The notes: a model not told the origin generated them from the letters alone. A stretch of DNA of 64,000 bases from Loktanella sp. SALINAS62 (GCF_018263905.1 NZ_JAAFZU010000023.1:108755-172754); one strand, 5' to 3'. Positions 29,196 to 39,347 are shown, numbered from the stretch's first letter. Translations and numbers: made by a program.

Positions 29196-29711
29196 ATGAC
29201 TATGAAACAGCCCAGGCGCCAATCCTCTACTCGCGGTTTTTCTCGGGCCGCCACGCTGATGCAGACGCGTATCCGCACGGCGACCGAAGGCCGTGGTTTT
29301 GCCGAATCGCGGCTGCTGACCCATTGGGCCGAAATCGTGGGTGACAGCATCGCATCCATCGCACGCCCGGTGAATATCTCGTACAGCCGCGGCGGCATGG
29401 GGGCGACCCTGACGGTGCTGACGACGGGGGCCAATGCGCCGATGCTGGATATGCAAAAGGCGCAATTGCTGGAACGGGTCAACGCCTGTTACGGCTACCG
29501 CGCCATCGCGCGCATCCGCATCACGCAAACAGCCCCTACCGGGTTTGCAGACGGACGCGCGATGTTTCAACCCGCACCAAAGGCCGAGGCAAAGCCTGAT
29601 CCTGCTATCGCCACCAAGGCCAAAGAGGCCGCAAGCGGCGTGGGCGATGACAAATTGCGGGCCGCGCTGGAAGCGCTGACAACGAATTTCCTGACGAAAC
29701 AGAAAACCTGA
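29196..29711 (+). CDS. DUF721/DciA-like protein
   Basis: 171-residue cytoplasmic protein with an N-terminal DUF721 domain (about 12-110; ESRLLTHWAEIVGDSIA is the recognisable part) and a Pro/Ala/Lys-rich C-terminal tail. DciA proteins of this family load the replicative helicase DnaB in bacteria lacking DnaC. The assignment to helicase loading is by family only. Divergent from mutY and followed by dsbA after 16 bases. Confidence 0.82.
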   Translation: MTMKQPRRQSSTRGFSRAATLMQTRIRTATEGRGFAESRLLTHWAEIVGDSIASIARPVNISYSRGGMGATLTVLTTGANAPMLDMQKAQLLERVNACYGYRAIARIRITQTAPTGFADGRAMFQPAPKAEAKPDPAIATKAKEAASGVGDDKLRAALEALTTNFLTKQKT

Positions 29712-29727
29712 CCAAAGGACCGACACA

Positions 29728-30381
29728 ATGAACCGCAGAACTCTTCTTCTTGGCGGCGTATCGCTGGCCGCAATCGGCGCTTTCGCGTTCACCACGGGCG
29801 GCCAGGACGGCAACCTGCTGGTCGGCATGGCCAGCGCACAGGACGCGGACCCGTCGGCCATCACAGACATGACGATGGGCGACGCGGACGCCCCGATCGA
29901 AATGATCGAATACGCGTCCTATACCTGCCCGCACTGCGCCAATTTCCACGCAACCGTTTGGCCGCAGCTAAAGGCCGATTACATCGACACCGGCAAGGTG
30001 CGCTTCATCTACCGCGAGGTCTATTTCGACCGGTTCGGCCTGTGGGCATCCATGATGGCACGTTGCGGCGGCGAAATGCGCTTTTTCGGCCTGACCGAAG
30101 AAATCTATGACAAGCAGCGCGCATGGACCGCATCCGGCGATCCCGCAACCATCGCGCAGGAGCTGCGCACCATCGGCAAGACAGCCGGCCTGACCGACGA
30201 AATGCTGGACGCTTGCATGCAGGACGCTGAAACCGCGCAGAACCTTGTCGCGTGGTACGAGCAGAACGCGGCAGAAGATTCGATCCGGTCAACACCGTCG
30301 TTCATCATCGACGGCGAACAACACGGCAATATGTCTTACGCCGATCTGCAGGCGATTCTAGACGCCAAGCTGGACGCTTGA
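29728..30381 (+). CDS. DsbA-family thiol-disulphide oxidoreductase
   Basis: Periplasmic thioredoxin-fold protein of 217 residues with an N-terminal signal peptide and the active site CPHC in ASYTCPHCANFH; a cis-Pro lies in STPSFII. It probably forms or isomerises disulphides in exported proteins. In Rhodobacteraceae it usually sits between DUF721 and smc; here the next gene is a CoA transferase whose ATG shares one base with this stop (TGATG). Confidence 0.92.
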   Translation: MNRRTLLLGGVSLAAIGAFAFTTGGQDGNLLVGMASAQDADPSAITDMTMGDADAPIEMIEYASYTCPHCANFHATVWPQLKADYIDTGKVRFIYREVYFDRFGLWASMMARCGGEMRFFGLTEEIYDKQRAWTASGDPATIAQELRTIGKTAGLTDEMLDACMQDAETAQNLVAWYEQNAAEDSIRSTPSFIIDGEQHGNMSYADLQAILDAKLDA

Positions 30382-31502
30382 TGCAACCACTGGCCGGGCT
30401 GAAGGTTGTCGAACTGGCGCGTATTCTGGCCGGGCCGTGGTGCGGCCAGACACTCGCAGATCTGGGCGCCACGGTCATCAAGGTGGAATCCCCCGACGGC
30501 GACGATACCCGCCGTTGGGGTCCACCCTTTGTCGATAAGGTGGCTGATCGGTCTGCTGCCTATTTTCACGGCACGAATCGGGGCAAGGCATCCGTCGTCG
30601 CGGATTTTCGCACGGAACAGGGCCGCGCGCAGGTGCGTCGTCTTTTGGCCGACGCAGATATCGTGATCGAAAATTTCCGCGTCGGCGGACTGGCCAAATA
30701 CGGCATGGACTATGACAGCCTGAAAAACGATTTCCCCCGTCTGATCTATTGCTCGATCACCGGTTTCGGCCAAACCGGACCCTATTCGAACCGGTCTGGT
30801 TACGATTACATCATTCAGGGCATGTCCGGCTTGATGAGCGTGACCGGCCCACCCGATGGTCAGCCGCACCGTGTCGGCGTCGCGGTCGTCGATCTGTTCA
30901 CGGGGATGTATGCCGCGACGGCGATTCTGGCGGCGGTGCACCAGCGTGCGACGACGGGTCAGGGTCAGCAGATCGACGTGGCCCTGCTGGATGTCGCGGT
31001 TGCGATGATGGCCAATCAGGCGATGAATTATCTGGTCACGGGTACGGCACCCGCCCGGATCGGCAATTTCCACCCCAACCTTGCCCCCTATCAGGTCTAT
31101 GCCTGCGCCGACGGGCATATCGTGATCGCGGTCGGCAACGACAGTCAGTTTGCAAAACTTGTCACGCTGCTGGGCCTGCCGGATCTTTTGACCGATCCCC
31201 GGTTTGCGACGAACGCAGACCGTTTGGCACATCTGACAGCGTTGAACGATAGACTGGGCCCCGCGTTGGGGCAAATCGACAAGGCGACATTGTTGGCACG
31301 CTGCGAAAGCCATGGCGTGCCCGCAGGCCCGATCAACAACATGGCAGAGGTTTTCGCAGATCCGCAGATCATCGCGCGCGGCTTGCAGATCGACCGTGAT
31401 GGCGTTCCGGGCGTGCGTCATCCCGTGCGTTTTTCCGGCGCGGAATCCCTGTCAGAACAACCCGCACCAGCGCTGGGACAGGACCAGTCACTGCTGCGCT
31501 AA
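30381..31502 (+). CDS. CaiB/BaiF family CoA transferase
   Basis: Family III CoA transferase of 373 residues, moving CoA between carboxylic acids. Signatures: [18 protein letters not shown] at the start, [31 protein letters not shown] (the catalytic Asp of this family lies further on, near [15 protein letters not shown] and [13 protein letters not shown]). ATG 30381 overlaps the dsbA stop. The acid substrate cannot be inferred. Convergent with lpxK, overlapping by four bases. Confidence 0.92.
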   Translation: MQPLAGLKVVELARILAGPWCGQTLADLGATVIKVESPDGDDTRRWGPPFVDKVADRSAAYFHGTNRGKASVVADFRTEQGRAQVRRLLADADIVIENFRVGGLAKYGMDYDSLKNDFPRLIYCSITGFGQTGPYSNRSGYDYIIQGMSGLMSVTGPPDGQPHRVGVAVVDLFTGMYAATAILAAVHQRATTGQGQQIDVALLDVAVAMMANQAMNYLVTGTAPARIGNFHPNLAPYQVYACADGHIVIAVGNDSQFAKLVTLLGLPDLLTDPRFATNADRLAHLTALNDRLGPALGQIDKATLLARCESHGVPAGPINNMAEVFADPQIIARGLQIDRDGVPGVRHPVRFSGAESLSEQPAPALGQDQSLLR

Positions 31503-32476
31503 ATCCCCAGATCGGCCAGCGCGCGGTCCAGCGGGCCCCAGTCACCGACATGCAAGCGCACCGGCAGCGTCAGCACCTTGGACCGGAATGCATCGGGCAG
31601 GCGCACCGCGTCCTTTTCCGTAGTGACCAGCTGCGCCGTCCGCAACGCCGCTTCCTTTTCAAGGCGCAGCATCAGGGCATCCGTCAAGGGCTGGTGATCG
31701 TCCAGCGGTTCGGCGCGCACCACATCGGCGCCCATGGCGCGCAGGGTTGCAAAAAATTTTTCCGGATGGCCAATCCCGGCGAACGCCAGCAATCGCAGGC
31801 TGGTCCATGGCATCCCCGTGACCAGCGGCACCAGTTCACCGCAAAGCTGTGGCGCAGGCCACGCGTCAGCGAACCGGGCCTGCGCAGCCGCGTCGCCGAT
31901 TGCCAGCAACAGATCAGCGCGGGCAAGCCCTGTGGCCACATGTTCGCGCAACGGTCCAGCAGGCATCACACAGGCATTACCGAACCCGCGCGACGCATCG
32001 ACCACAACGATGCTGATATCCTTGTGAACGGCTGGGCTTTGAAACCCGTCATCCAGCACAATCACGGTGGCACCGGCCGCTTCGGCCGCTTGTACACCTG
32101 CTGCGCGATCCTTGGCGACCCACGTGGGCGCAAAGGCCGACAGCAGCAGCGGTTCGTCACCGACCTGATCCGCGCGATGTGTCAGCTCATCGACCCGGAT
32201 CGGCCCGGTGAGCGAACCGCCATATCCGCGCGACACAATGTGCGGGCGTTGGGCCCGGTCCGTCAGTCGCCCGGCCAACGCCATGACCGTGGGTGTCTTA
32301 CCCGTTCCGCCGACATTGATGTTCCCGATACAGATCACGGGCACGCTGGCCTTGTAGCCCGGTTGCGTCAGACGGCGGGCGGTGATGCGGCGTGTGATGT
32401 GCGCAAGCGGGGCCAGTGCACGCGCTTGCCAACCGGGTGCGTCAGGCGGGTTTGACCAGAACAACGGCGGGCGCAT
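31499..32476 (-). CDS. lpxK: Tetraacyldisaccharide 4'-kinase
   Basis: Inner-membrane kinase that phosphorylates the 4' position of the lipid A disaccharide. The 325-residue protein has the modified P-loop [14 protein letters not shown] and [13 protein letters not shown], both typical of LpxK. It is last in a minus-strand run that starts with pmbA, and its ATG overlaps the stop of the GT30-like gene by one base, so the two are translationally coupled. Confidence 0.95.
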   Translation of the reverse strand: MRPPLFWSNPPDAPGWQARALAPLAHITRRITARRLTQPGYKASVPVICIGNINVGGTGKTPTVMALAGRLTDRAQRPHIVSRGYGGSLTGPIRVDELTHRADQVGDEPLLLSAFAPTWVAKDRAAGVQAAEAAGATVIVLDDGFQSPAVHKDISIVVVDASRGFGNACVMPAGPLREHVATGLARADLLLAIGDAAAQARFADAWPAPQLCGELVPLVTGMPWTSLRLLAFAGIGHPEKFFATLRAMGADVVRAEPLDDHQPLTDALMLRLEKEAALRTAQLVTTEKDAVRLPDAFRSKVLTLPVRLHVGDWGPLDRALADLGI

Positions 32477-33558
32477 CAGGCCACGATCCCGTCAACGGCA
32501 TCCCGGATCTGGGACACGACAATTTCTGCGGCTTCCGCACCCTGCGATGCAACGTCCCACCCGGCGGTGACAAGCTTTGCGACACGATCGGGGGCCAGCA
32601 GATCTTCTACCGTTCTGCCCAGAACGGTCCAATCGGCAATCGGACGCGCTGCACCTGCGGCATCCAACCGCGCATAGCGCAGGCCATAGGGATTTGTGAC
32701 TGGACCGTGGACCAGCCCCGACCCCAGTGTCGCAATCTCGAACGGGTCCTGCGCTTTGACCTTACTGAACGTGCCACCAGCAAAGGTGACAGATGCCAGT
32801 CGCAGCCAAAGCCCCAGATCACCGTCAGAATCTGCAACATGCACCTGATTTGCTTCTTGCGGGATACGCGTCCGGCTGGACCGATCCGTCAGCAACCGTT
32901 GATCGTTGAACGCATTGACCAGCATCTGGCCATCCAGCCCTTGCGCGGCTTCGACCACCAACAAAAGCCGATGCGCGCGGCGTGTCGCATGCCGCTGCGC
33001 TGCGATCAGACTGTCGACCATGTCCATGGTGACCTTGGTGGCCAGCCAGACGGGGCGATTGTTCAAAGCATCCGAAATTTCGCGCCGGTCGTCTTCATCG
33101 TAGGGCAAGACGGAAACGGGTTCTTCCAATCGAACGCCGGCCCGCAGGCGTGCCTGCGGCACGCCCGCAGCACGAAAGGCCGCAGCGGCATGTTCGTTGA
33201 CCGTCAGCATGTACCGCGTCCGCGCAAGAATTGCGCGGGCCCGGCCACGCGACCAGAAACCCATGATCGGTGACAGCGCACTGTCGTCCATATTTACCAT
33301 GACGACAGGCAGCCCTGCGTCTGCCGCCGCCTGCAGCGTCCCCAGATCAAGCGTGCCACCCAGCCAAACCAAGAGCACCGGGCGCTGCGCGTCGATGTAG
33401 CTGCGCGCGTCTCTTTTTCCGATCGGATGGGCCTGGCCCATTGCACCTGTCAGAACCAGCGTAACAGCGTCGCCATCGGCCGCCAGAAGGTCACGCAAAG
33501 TGTCGGCCAAAGGGGCCATCGCGGGTGATCCGCAACGGCACCAGACCAATGGTTCCAT
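32476..33558 (-). CDS. Divergent GT30 (Kdo transferase-like) glycosyltransferase
   Basis: 360-residue protein whose layout matches 3-deoxy-D-manno-octulosonic acid transferase (WaaA/KdtA), and whose neighbours (lpxK, DUF4170) fit that role. Similarity is clearest in VWLAT (usual VWLAASTH), in [20 protein letters not shown] (usual GG...HNPLEPA) and in [24 protein letters not shown]. However the N-terminal membrane anchor and the GASVGE motif with the catalytic Glu are not seen: the matching stretch reads CGSPAMA. Activity is therefore in doubt; it may be a specialised paralogue with the canonical enzyme elsewhere. Confidence 0.72.
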   Translation of the reverse strand: MEPLVWCRCGSPAMAPLADTLRDLLAADGDAVTLVLTGAMGQAHPIGKRDARSYIDAQRPVLLVWLGGTLDLGTLQAAADAGLPVVMVNMDDSALSPIMGFWSRGRARAILARTRYMLTVNEHAAAAFRAAGVPQARLRAGVRLEEPVSVLPYDEDDRREISDALNNRPVWLATKVTMDMVDSLIAAQRHATRRAHRLLLVVEAAQGLDGQMLVNAFNDQRLLTDRSSRTRIPQEANQVHVADSDGDLGLWLRLASVTFAGGTFSKVKAQDPFEIATLGSGLVHGPVTNPYGLRYARLDAAGAARPIADWTVLGRTVEDLLAPDRVAKLVTAGWDVASQGAEAAEIVVSQIRDAVDGIVA

Positions 33559-33561
33559 GGA

Positions 33562-33807
33562 TCAGTCGCCCAGTTCCTCGGTCGGGGATGCTGGCTGCTC
33601 CTCGTCCCGAAGACGGTGAATATGCGCGATGAAATAGCGCGTGTGGGCATCGTCGACGGTCCGCTGCGCCGCTGATTTCCATGCGTTATAGGCACTGGCG
33701 TAATCGGGAAACATACCGACGATGTCGATGTTCGACACATCTGTGAAAGCGTTTTTTGTCGGGTCGATCAGTTCGCCGCCAAAGACCAAATGCAGGCGTT
33801 GAGTCAT
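33562..33807 (-). CDS. DUF4170 domain protein
   Basis: 81-residue protein matching the small DUF4170 family of Alphaproteobacteria (RLHLVFGGELIDPTK, NIDIVGMFPDYASAYNAWKSAAQ, RYFIAHIHRL). Function unknown; its constant place before Kdo transferase and lpxK genes hints at a role around lipid A synthesis. The next gene begins three bases after its stop. Confidence 0.88.
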   Translation of the reverse strand: MTQRLHLVFGGELIDPTKNAFTDVSNIDIVGMFPDYASAYNAWKSAAQRTVDDAHTRYFIAHIHRLRDEEQPASPTEELGD

Positions 33808-33876
33808 AATTCTTTCCTATTCCTGTCGTGTTGCTGAAACTAGGCGGCACAGGCGTCCGGCACAACCGCATGTCTG

Positions 33877-34647
33877 TCAGACCAGCGCATCCAGCAATGA
33901 CGTCACGATGGCCCCGCCCGCAAGCACACCGTCCAGTTGCCGGTTGCGCGAATTGAACCGCAGCGGCTTGCCCCGCTTGTCCGTGACCTGCCCGCCGGCT
34001 TCGGCCACAAGGATCGCACCGGCGGCGATATCCCATTCCCACGTCGGGTGCAGGGTCAACATCGCGTCGAATTTGCCCTCTGCCGCCAGTGCCATGCGAT
34101 AGGCCAATGACGACCGAAACCCACGCTGAAACGGTGGCGTCGCACCTTTCCAGTGGTGCGGCGCCATATTGGGTTTCGTTGTCAGGACCTGCGCGCTGTT
34201 CATATGCGTCAGTGCACTGACGCTGATCGGACGGCCATTGCATGTCGCGCCTTGGCCTTGTGCTGCGGCAAACATCAGGCTGCGTGCGGGCATGAACACC
34301 ACACCGGCAATCGGTACGCCGTCTTCGACCACAGCAAAGGCGTGGGCCCAATCCTTGTCGCCACGGATAAATGCATTGGTGCCGTCGATGGGGTCGATAA
34401 TGAAAGTCCGCGCAGCATTTTGCCGGTGCGGATCGTCTTCTGATTCTTCTGACAACCAGCCATAATCAGGTCTGGCCGATCGCAGCCTGTCGCCCAGCAT
34501 CCGGTTGATGGCGATGTCGGCCTCTGTCACCGGACCCGCATCGCCGGGTTTTTGCCAGACCTGCGGATTGCGCCCCAGAAACGAAAGCGAGATATCGCCC
34601 GCAGCACGTGCCGCGTCGATCAGAAGAGGCAGATCAATCGCCGGCAA
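33877..34647 (-). CDS. Inositol monophosphatase family protein (CysQ-like), TTG start
   Basis: Li+-sensitive Mg-dependent phosphatase fold, 256 residues. Metal motifs: SEESEDD, DPIDGTNAF (about 85-93) and the C-terminal WEWDIAAGAILVAEAGG; GDAGPVTEADIAIN is also typical. It may hydrolyse 3'-phosphoadenosine 5'-phosphate (CysQ) or inositol phosphates; sequence alone does not decide. The TTG at 34647 has GAGGGG seven bases upstream and overlaps pmbA by 14 bases, supporting this start. Confidence 0.87.
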   Translation of the reverse strand: MPAIDLPLLIDAARAAGDISLSFLGRNPQVWQKPGDAGPVTEADIAINRMLGDRLRSARPDYGWLSEESEDDPHRQNAARTFIIDPIDGTNAFIRGDKDWAHAFAVVEDGVPIAGVVFMPARSLMFAAAQGQGATCNGRPISVSALTHMNSAQVLTTKPNMAPHHWKGATPPFQRGFRSSLAYRMALAAEGKFDAMLTLHPTWEWDIAAGAILVAEAGGQVTDKRGKPLRFNSRNRQLDGVLAGGAIVTSLLDALV

Positions 34648-35977
34648 GGGTCATCCCCTCGACCAGCAACGACGGCACAACCCGGCTGAGGTGCGGACGG
34701 GCATCGTTCGCCGCGATCATCGTTAGCCACATGTCACGCAGATTGCCTGCGATCGTGCATTCGTTCACCGGATAGGCGATTTCACCGTTTTCGATCCAAA
34801 ATCCGGATGCGCCGCGTGAATAATCACCGGTGTTGGGATTGATCGTCGATCCGATCATGCTGGTGACCAGCAGTCCGGTCCCCATTTGCGTGATCAGATC
34901 TGCGCGTGTTGCCTCGCCTTGGGTCAGCGACAGATTCGTCACCGACGGACGCGGTGGGCCAGACGTGCCGCGTGCGGCATTCCCGGTCGATCGCTGCCCC
35001 AGTTTGCGCGCCGTCGCCAGATCAAGTGTCCAGCCGGTCAGCGTGCCGTCATCCACCAGTGCACGGGATTGCGTTGGCAGACCTTCGGCATCGAACAGCT
35101 TTGACGAAAACGCGCGCGGGCGGTGCGGGTCTTCGGTCAGGCTCATTCCCTTGGGCAGAATGTCTTCACCCAGTGCATCGCGCAGGAAAGACGCACCGCG
35201 CGCTATGGAACTGCCGTTGATCGCCTGCACCATATGCCCGATCAGCGAACTGGCGACACGTTCATCGTACAGTACCGGGTAGTGACCGGTTTTCGGACGC
35301 CGCGCGCCGATCCGTTCCACGGTGCGTTCGGCTGCCGTCCGCCCGATGTCTGCGGGGTCGCGCATGTCGGCCATGAAAATCCGCGTGTCGTAATCGTAAT
35401 CGCGTTCCATTCCCGTGCCGGTGCCGCTGATCGGCACGCAGGATAGCCCCACGTCCGATCGCGCGTAGCCCGCCGAAAACCCGTTCGTCTGGCTAAGATG
35501 CAGACGGCGGCGGCCATAGCCCGCGCTGGTTTCCGAAACCTGAGACACGCCGTCGACGGCCAGCGCCGCTGCTTCTGCGCGCAATGCCATGTCCTGCAAC
35601 ACCGCCGGATCGGGTTCGTCTGACGGATCGCACAGGTCCAGCCGTGACATATCGGTATCGGTGGCCAGTTGGTCGGGGTCTGCCAACCCGGCGTTCGGAT
35701 CGACCGGCGCTTCGCGGGCCATTGCCACGGCGCGCGCTGCCATTTCAGCGATCGCAGCGGGCCGATTGTCCGACGAAGCGACACTGGCCTGACGTTGGCC
35801 GACAAACACCCGCAGACCGATATCCACACCTTCGGAACGCTCTGCTTTTTCCAGCGCACCTGCGCGGACGGCGATTTCAATGGACGTGCCGTCGATGGCC
35901 AGCGCATCGGCCGCATCGGCGCCTGCCTTTACGGCGGCATCCAGCAGGGCATGGGTCAGGTCGGCAAGCTCGGTCAT
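34634..35977 (-). CDS. pmbA: TldD/PmbA family metallopeptidase
   Basis: PmbA (TldE) is the partner of TldD, a zinc peptidase pair that matures modified peptides and degrades CcdA in E. coli. This 447-residue protein has the family pattern: VDIGLRVFVGQRQASVASSD, YPVLYDERVASSLIGHMVQAINGSS and NPNTGDYSRGASGFWIENGEIAYPV. As in PmbA generally, the HEXXXH zinc motif of TldD is absent. I use the ATG at 35977 (AGGAA upstream) rather than the frame opening at 36034. First of the run ending in lpxK. No tldD is in the window. Confidence 0.92.
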   Translation of the reverse strand: MTELADLTHALLDAAVKAGADAADALAIDGTSIEIAVRAGALEKAERSEGVDIGLRVFVGQRQASVASSDNRPAAIAEMAARAVAMAREAPVDPNAGLADPDQLATDTDMSRLDLCDPSDEPDPAVLQDMALRAEAAALAVDGVSQVSETSAGYGRRRLHLSQTNGFSAGYARSDVGLSCVPISGTGTGMERDYDYDTRIFMADMRDPADIGRTAAERTVERIGARRPKTGHYPVLYDERVASSLIGHMVQAINGSSIARGASFLRDALGEDILPKGMSLTEDPHRPRAFSSKLFDAEGLPTQSRALVDDGTLTGWTLDLATARKLGQRSTGNAARGTSGPPRPSVTNLSLTQGEATRADLITQMGTGLLVTSMIGSTINPNTGDYSRGASGFWIENGEIAYPVNECTIAGNLRDMWLTMIAANDARPHLSRVVPSLLVEGMTLAGD

Positions 35978-36049
35978 ATCAATCGGTTCCTGTATGGTCC
36001 TGTGCGACCTAGTTGTCCGGTCCCCGGCCCGCAAGACAGGGTCGCGCGC

Positions 36050-37528
36050 TCAGCGAATCCGCTGGCCATTCGCCAGCACCTGACCGTCAGGCGTCACCTT
36101 GATGACCGTTTCCAGCGTATCGTCACCCACGGGCGACGTGAACATACCCAGCATCATGCGGCCCATCATGGCCTGATCCTGCGGAACAACGCCCATAGCA
36201 ATAAGGCTATCAATCAACTGATTCGCCCCTTCGAGTGTAATTGTGGCTTCGCCTTGGGCCGCAGGTATCCCCGGTGCGGTTTGCGGCCCATTTTCGTTGA
36301 ACGTAAATGCACCGACGGCGTTCAGCAGGGCGCCAGCCGCGTTCAGGCTGATCTCGTTGATGTTCAGCCCCAGCAGACGGCCGGGAAACCCCTGCATCTG
36401 GGTGTTTTCAGGCGTATCCATCAGCGATTGCGTCAATTGCGCCGTCCCGTCGATATCGATGGTCAGGCTCGCCGGATCGCGGGGGATCATGCCACCGGGA
36501 TCGACCATCGCCCATGCTTCGTCATTGACGGTCACCCCGTCCATCCCGAATTGGAAACCAAACGGCGCAGGCGCTTCGGTCGGTCCCAGCGGCATGGTGA
36601 CACCCACGTTATAAGCGTCCATCTGCATTTCGAACGGCATCGGCAATTCGGACCCGCGCAAAGCTGCGGCCAGATCCTGCACAGCCGCGTCATAGCGCAG
36701 GCCAGCCGGATCAACAGCGAACGTCAGCGCGACTGGTCCGGTCGTCGCCGTCCCGTCAGCCGTCATCTGATCACCAACAGACGAAAAGATGAACGCCGCC
36801 CCGGTGTAGGCATAACCCCCGCTTCCCGTCATGCCCGGCCCACCTGCGACATCCGCCTCGGGCAGTATCACATCGGCATCTAGTTCAAGGCCATCGATCT
36901 TGCCGGACACGGTCAGTTCGTCGCCGGTGCTTCTGTCGACACCGTCGACCAACAGATCCAGACTATCTGCTGTCAGATCATAGACCACGTTCACCGTATC
37001 GCCCGTGGTCTGATCCGTTGTGCCGGACAGGCCATTCAACGCGACCCGCAGTTCCAACGGAACCGGGTTGCCGTCAATGTCGGTCATCTGGTTCACACCG
37101 ATCACGTATTGCGCGGCCGAAACGGTATAATTCATCGCATCGGGGGCGCCGCTGACCTGTGTCTCTGCGTCGGTCTGCGCCAGATACATATCCAAATCTT
37201 CGCCAGCATTCGTAATGACGCGCAGGGGGATGTTGTCGGGCAAAACGACCGATACAGTACCGTCACCGTTATCCTGCAAGGTGATTGTGGACACCGTCAT
37301 GGCACTTGTCGTGCCGTCGTTGACGACTGTGTAAACCACATCGCTTGCGATCAGTTCATCTGCGCTTTGGTTCAGGGCGCCGACTGTGACGGTTGCACCT
37401 TCGGTGCGTTCGATGATGTCTTGCCAGCTTTGCCACACCTGTTGGGGGGTGACATCGGCCATTGCGGGCATCGTGGACAGGATCGCAGCGCAGGCAGCAG
37501 TCGTGCCTATGGTTACAAAATGGGTCAT
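36050..37528 (-). CDS. DUF2125 domain exported protein
   Basis: 492-residue protein with a signal peptide (cleavage near MPAMA-DV). The mature part is rich in Asp, Thr and beta-prone repeats and matches DUF2125, a family of exported proteins of unknown function in Alphaproteobacteria. ATG 37528 has AGGAA eight bases upstream; eight further codons lie upstream in the open frame. It is divergent from the SDR gene and upstream of pmbA in the same direction. Confidence 0.8.
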   Translation of the reverse strand: MTHFVTIGTTAACAAILSTMPAMADVTPQQVWQSWQDIIERTEGATVTVGALNQSADELIASDVVYTVVNDGTTSAMTVSTITLQDNGDGTVSVVLPDNIPLRVITNAGEDLDMYLAQTDAETQVSGAPDAMNYTVSAAQYVIGVNQMTDIDGNPVPLELRVALNGLSGTTDQTTGDTVNVVYDLTADSLDLLVDGVDRSTGDELTVSGKIDGLELDADVILPEADVAGGPGMTGSGGYAYTGAAFIFSSVGDQMTADGTATTGPVALTFAVDPAGLRYDAAVQDLAAALRGSELPMPFEMQMDAYNVGVTMPLGPTEAPAPFGFQFGMDGVTVNDEAWAMVDPGGMIPRDPASLTIDIDGTAQLTQSLMDTPENTQMQGFPGRLLGLNINEISLNAAGALLNAVGAFTFNENGPQTAPGIPAAQGEATITLEGANQLIDSLIAMGVVPQDQAMMGRMMLGMFTSPVGDDTLETVIKVTPDGQVLANGQRIR

Positions 37529-37633
37529 CTGGCAAATTCCTTCGCGGCGCATCTCGGGCGGATCGACCCGGACGGTTTGGAAATGATATGGGTGATGCTA
37601 GTTGTTGCGGAAGATGACTGAAAGGGACCCCAG

Positions 37634-38392
37634 ATGAAAAACTTTGACATGGCCGGCAAGACAGTCGTGATCACCGGAGCAAGCCGTGGAATCGGGGCCG
37701 CCGCTGCGCGGGCTTTTGCCGATGCAGGTGCGCAGGTCGTTCTGGTGGCCCGTAGCCGTGACCGTATCGTCGAAATCGCGGGCGAGATTGGCAAAAACGC
37801 ATTGGCCGTGCCCTGCGACGTGTCCCGTTACTGGGAAGTCGAACAGGCAATTGGCGCGGCAATCGAAACCTTTGGCAGCGTTGACGTCATCGTGAACAAC
37901 GCGGGCGTGATTGACCCAATGGGTGCGCTGGCCGACATAGATCCAGAGGCATGGGCCAAAGCCATCGATATCAACCTCAAAGGCGCGATGCACGGCATGC
38001 GCGCCGCGATCGGACCGATGATCCAGCAAGGCAGCGGCACGATCATCACCGTATCGTCAGGCGCCGCGCACAACGCATTGGAAGGCTGGTCTGCCTACTG
38101 CGCGTCAAAAGCCGGGGCGTTTATGTTGACACAGGTGACCGATCGCGAAACGCGGGGCAAGGGCGTGCGGGTCATGGGCCTGTCACCCGGCACCGTGGCG
38201 ACTGACATGCAAAAAGACATCAAAGCGTCGGGCATCGGTCCGGTCAGCCAACTGGACTGGTCAGACCACATTCCCCCCGAATGGGCCGCGCAGGCGCTGG
38301 TCTGGATGTGCACGCCAGAAGCAGACAGTTATCTAGGTCAGGACGTGTCCCTGCGCGATGAAAACGTGCGCCAGATGGTCGGCGTTGCATGA
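37634..38392 (+). CDS. Short-chain dehydrogenase/reductase
   Basis: 252-residue classical SDR: TGASRGIG nucleotide motif near residue 15, NNAG near 91, and the catalytic Ser (VSSGAAH) with YxxxK in YCASK. Substrate unknown. Its stop overlaps the next start as ATGA, so it is co-translated with the crotonase-like protein and the two probably act on the same acyl-CoA or its product. Confidence 0.92.
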   Translation: MKNFDMAGKTVVITGASRGIGAAAARAFADAGAQVVLVARSRDRIVEIAGEIGKNALAVPCDVSRYWEVEQAIGAAIETFGSVDVIVNNAGVIDPMGALADIDPEAWAKAIDINLKGAMHGMRAAIGPMIQQGSGTIITVSSGAAHNALEGWSAYCASKAGAFMLTQVTDRETRGKGVRVMGLSPGTVATDMQKDIKASGIGPVSQLDWSDHIPPEWAAQALVWMCTPEADSYLGQDVSLRDENVRQMVGVA

Positions 38393-38985
38393 TCCGCACC
38401 GAACGGGTTGGCAATCTGGTCGTCCTGACGCTGGACCGCCCTGACAAGGCAAATGCATTGACCGCCGCGATGCTGACAGACCTGCGCGATGCGGTGCTGG
38501 CAGCATATGATGCCAGCGCGTTGATCCTGACCGGCAACGGTCGCGTTTTCAGCGCAGGTGCCGACCTACAGGACATCACGACTCTGGCGACATCGCCTTT
38601 GTGGGAAGAAGTGTCGTCAGCGATTGCGCGGCACCCCGGCCTGACCATCGCCGCATTGAACGGCACACTGGCCGGGGGCGCGATGGGCATGGCGCTTGCC
38701 TGTGATATGCGGACCGCCGTCCCCAGCGCCCGGTTCTTTTATCCGGTTATAAAGATGGGCGTCCGCCCACAACCGTCCGACCCTGCCCGGCTTATCGCGC
38801 TGTGCGGGCCGGCGCGGGCACGCATGCTGCTGATGGGCGCAAGCAAATGGACAGCGGATCAGGCGCTGACATTCGGGCTGATCGACGACATAGCAGACGA
38901 TCCCGTCGCGGCAGCGAAAGACCTGTGTGCCGCTGCATGCGCTGCTGACCCAGCGTATGTGCGCGACCTGAAATCCGTTTTGTGA
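38389..38985 (+). CDS. Short crotonase-fold protein lacking both catalytic glutamates
   Basis: 198 residues, against about 255-260 for enoyl-CoA hydratases; the C-terminal helices used for trimer packing are largely absent. The oxyanion-hole regions remain (FSAGADLQDI and LAGGAMGMALACD), but the two catalytic Glu positions of hydratases (GGCEL and PEI contexts) are Met99 and Val120. Hydratase activity is therefore unlikely; isomerase, thioesterase or non-catalytic roles are possible. Coupled to the SDR gene by a four-base overlap. Confidence 0.83.
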   Translation: MIRTERVGNLVVLTLDRPDKANALTAAMLTDLRDAVLAAYDASALILTGNGRVFSAGADLQDITTLATSPLWEEVSSAIARHPGLTIAALNGTLAGGAMGMALACDMRTAVPSARFFYPVIKMGVRPQPSDPARLIALCGPARARMLLMGASKWTADQALTFGLIDDIADDPVAAAKDLCAAACAADPAYVRDLKSVL

Positions 38986-38996
38986 CGGCTGATAAA

Positions 38997-39308
38997 TCAC
39001 CGCCCGCGCCTGCGTTTGGGCGCCCGCGACATGAAATCCGGGGGCCGTTTCGCGACCCAAGCCGCAAATTTTTCCAGTCGGGGGTGACCGCGCAACATCG
39101 CCGGTGTGTTGTAAACGCGGGCCAGTTCGGCTTCTGACAGCGTGGCGTGAATTTCCTTGTGGCAGATGTGATGCACCAGCACCGTCGGCCCGCCCTTGCC
39201 ACCCTTCAGCTTTGGAACCAAATGATGCAGGCTTTGCGGCACGCCCGGCGGGATCGGACGCAGGCACAGGGCGCAGATCGGAACGGTGTCTTGCAGGTCA
39301 TCTGTCAT
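38997..39308 (-). CDS. Small HNH nuclease-family protein
   Basis: 103-residue protein with CALCLRPIP, a central SLHHLVPKLKGGKGG and CHKEIHA, an HNH-type beta-beta-alpha metal fold with two Cys pairs for zinc. This short family is common in Proteobacteria without a linked restriction system. Cleavage activity is not demonstrated, to my knowledge. It converges on the crotonase gene with 11 bases between and is divergent from the flavoprotein gene. Confidence 0.83.
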   Translation of the reverse strand: MTDDLQDTVPICALCLRPIPPGVPQSLHHLVPKLKGGKGGPTVLVHHICHKEIHATLSEAELARVYNTPAMLRGHPRLEKFAAWVAKRPPDFMSRAPKRRRGR

Positions 39309-39347
39309 CGCCGCACAAGATAATCCAGTTCAGGGGATCGCCAAGAC

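Noticed and set aside
30336-31421. 361-codon minus-strand frame over the CoA transferase
   Set aside because: Shadow of a gene with clear CaiB/BaiF motifs.
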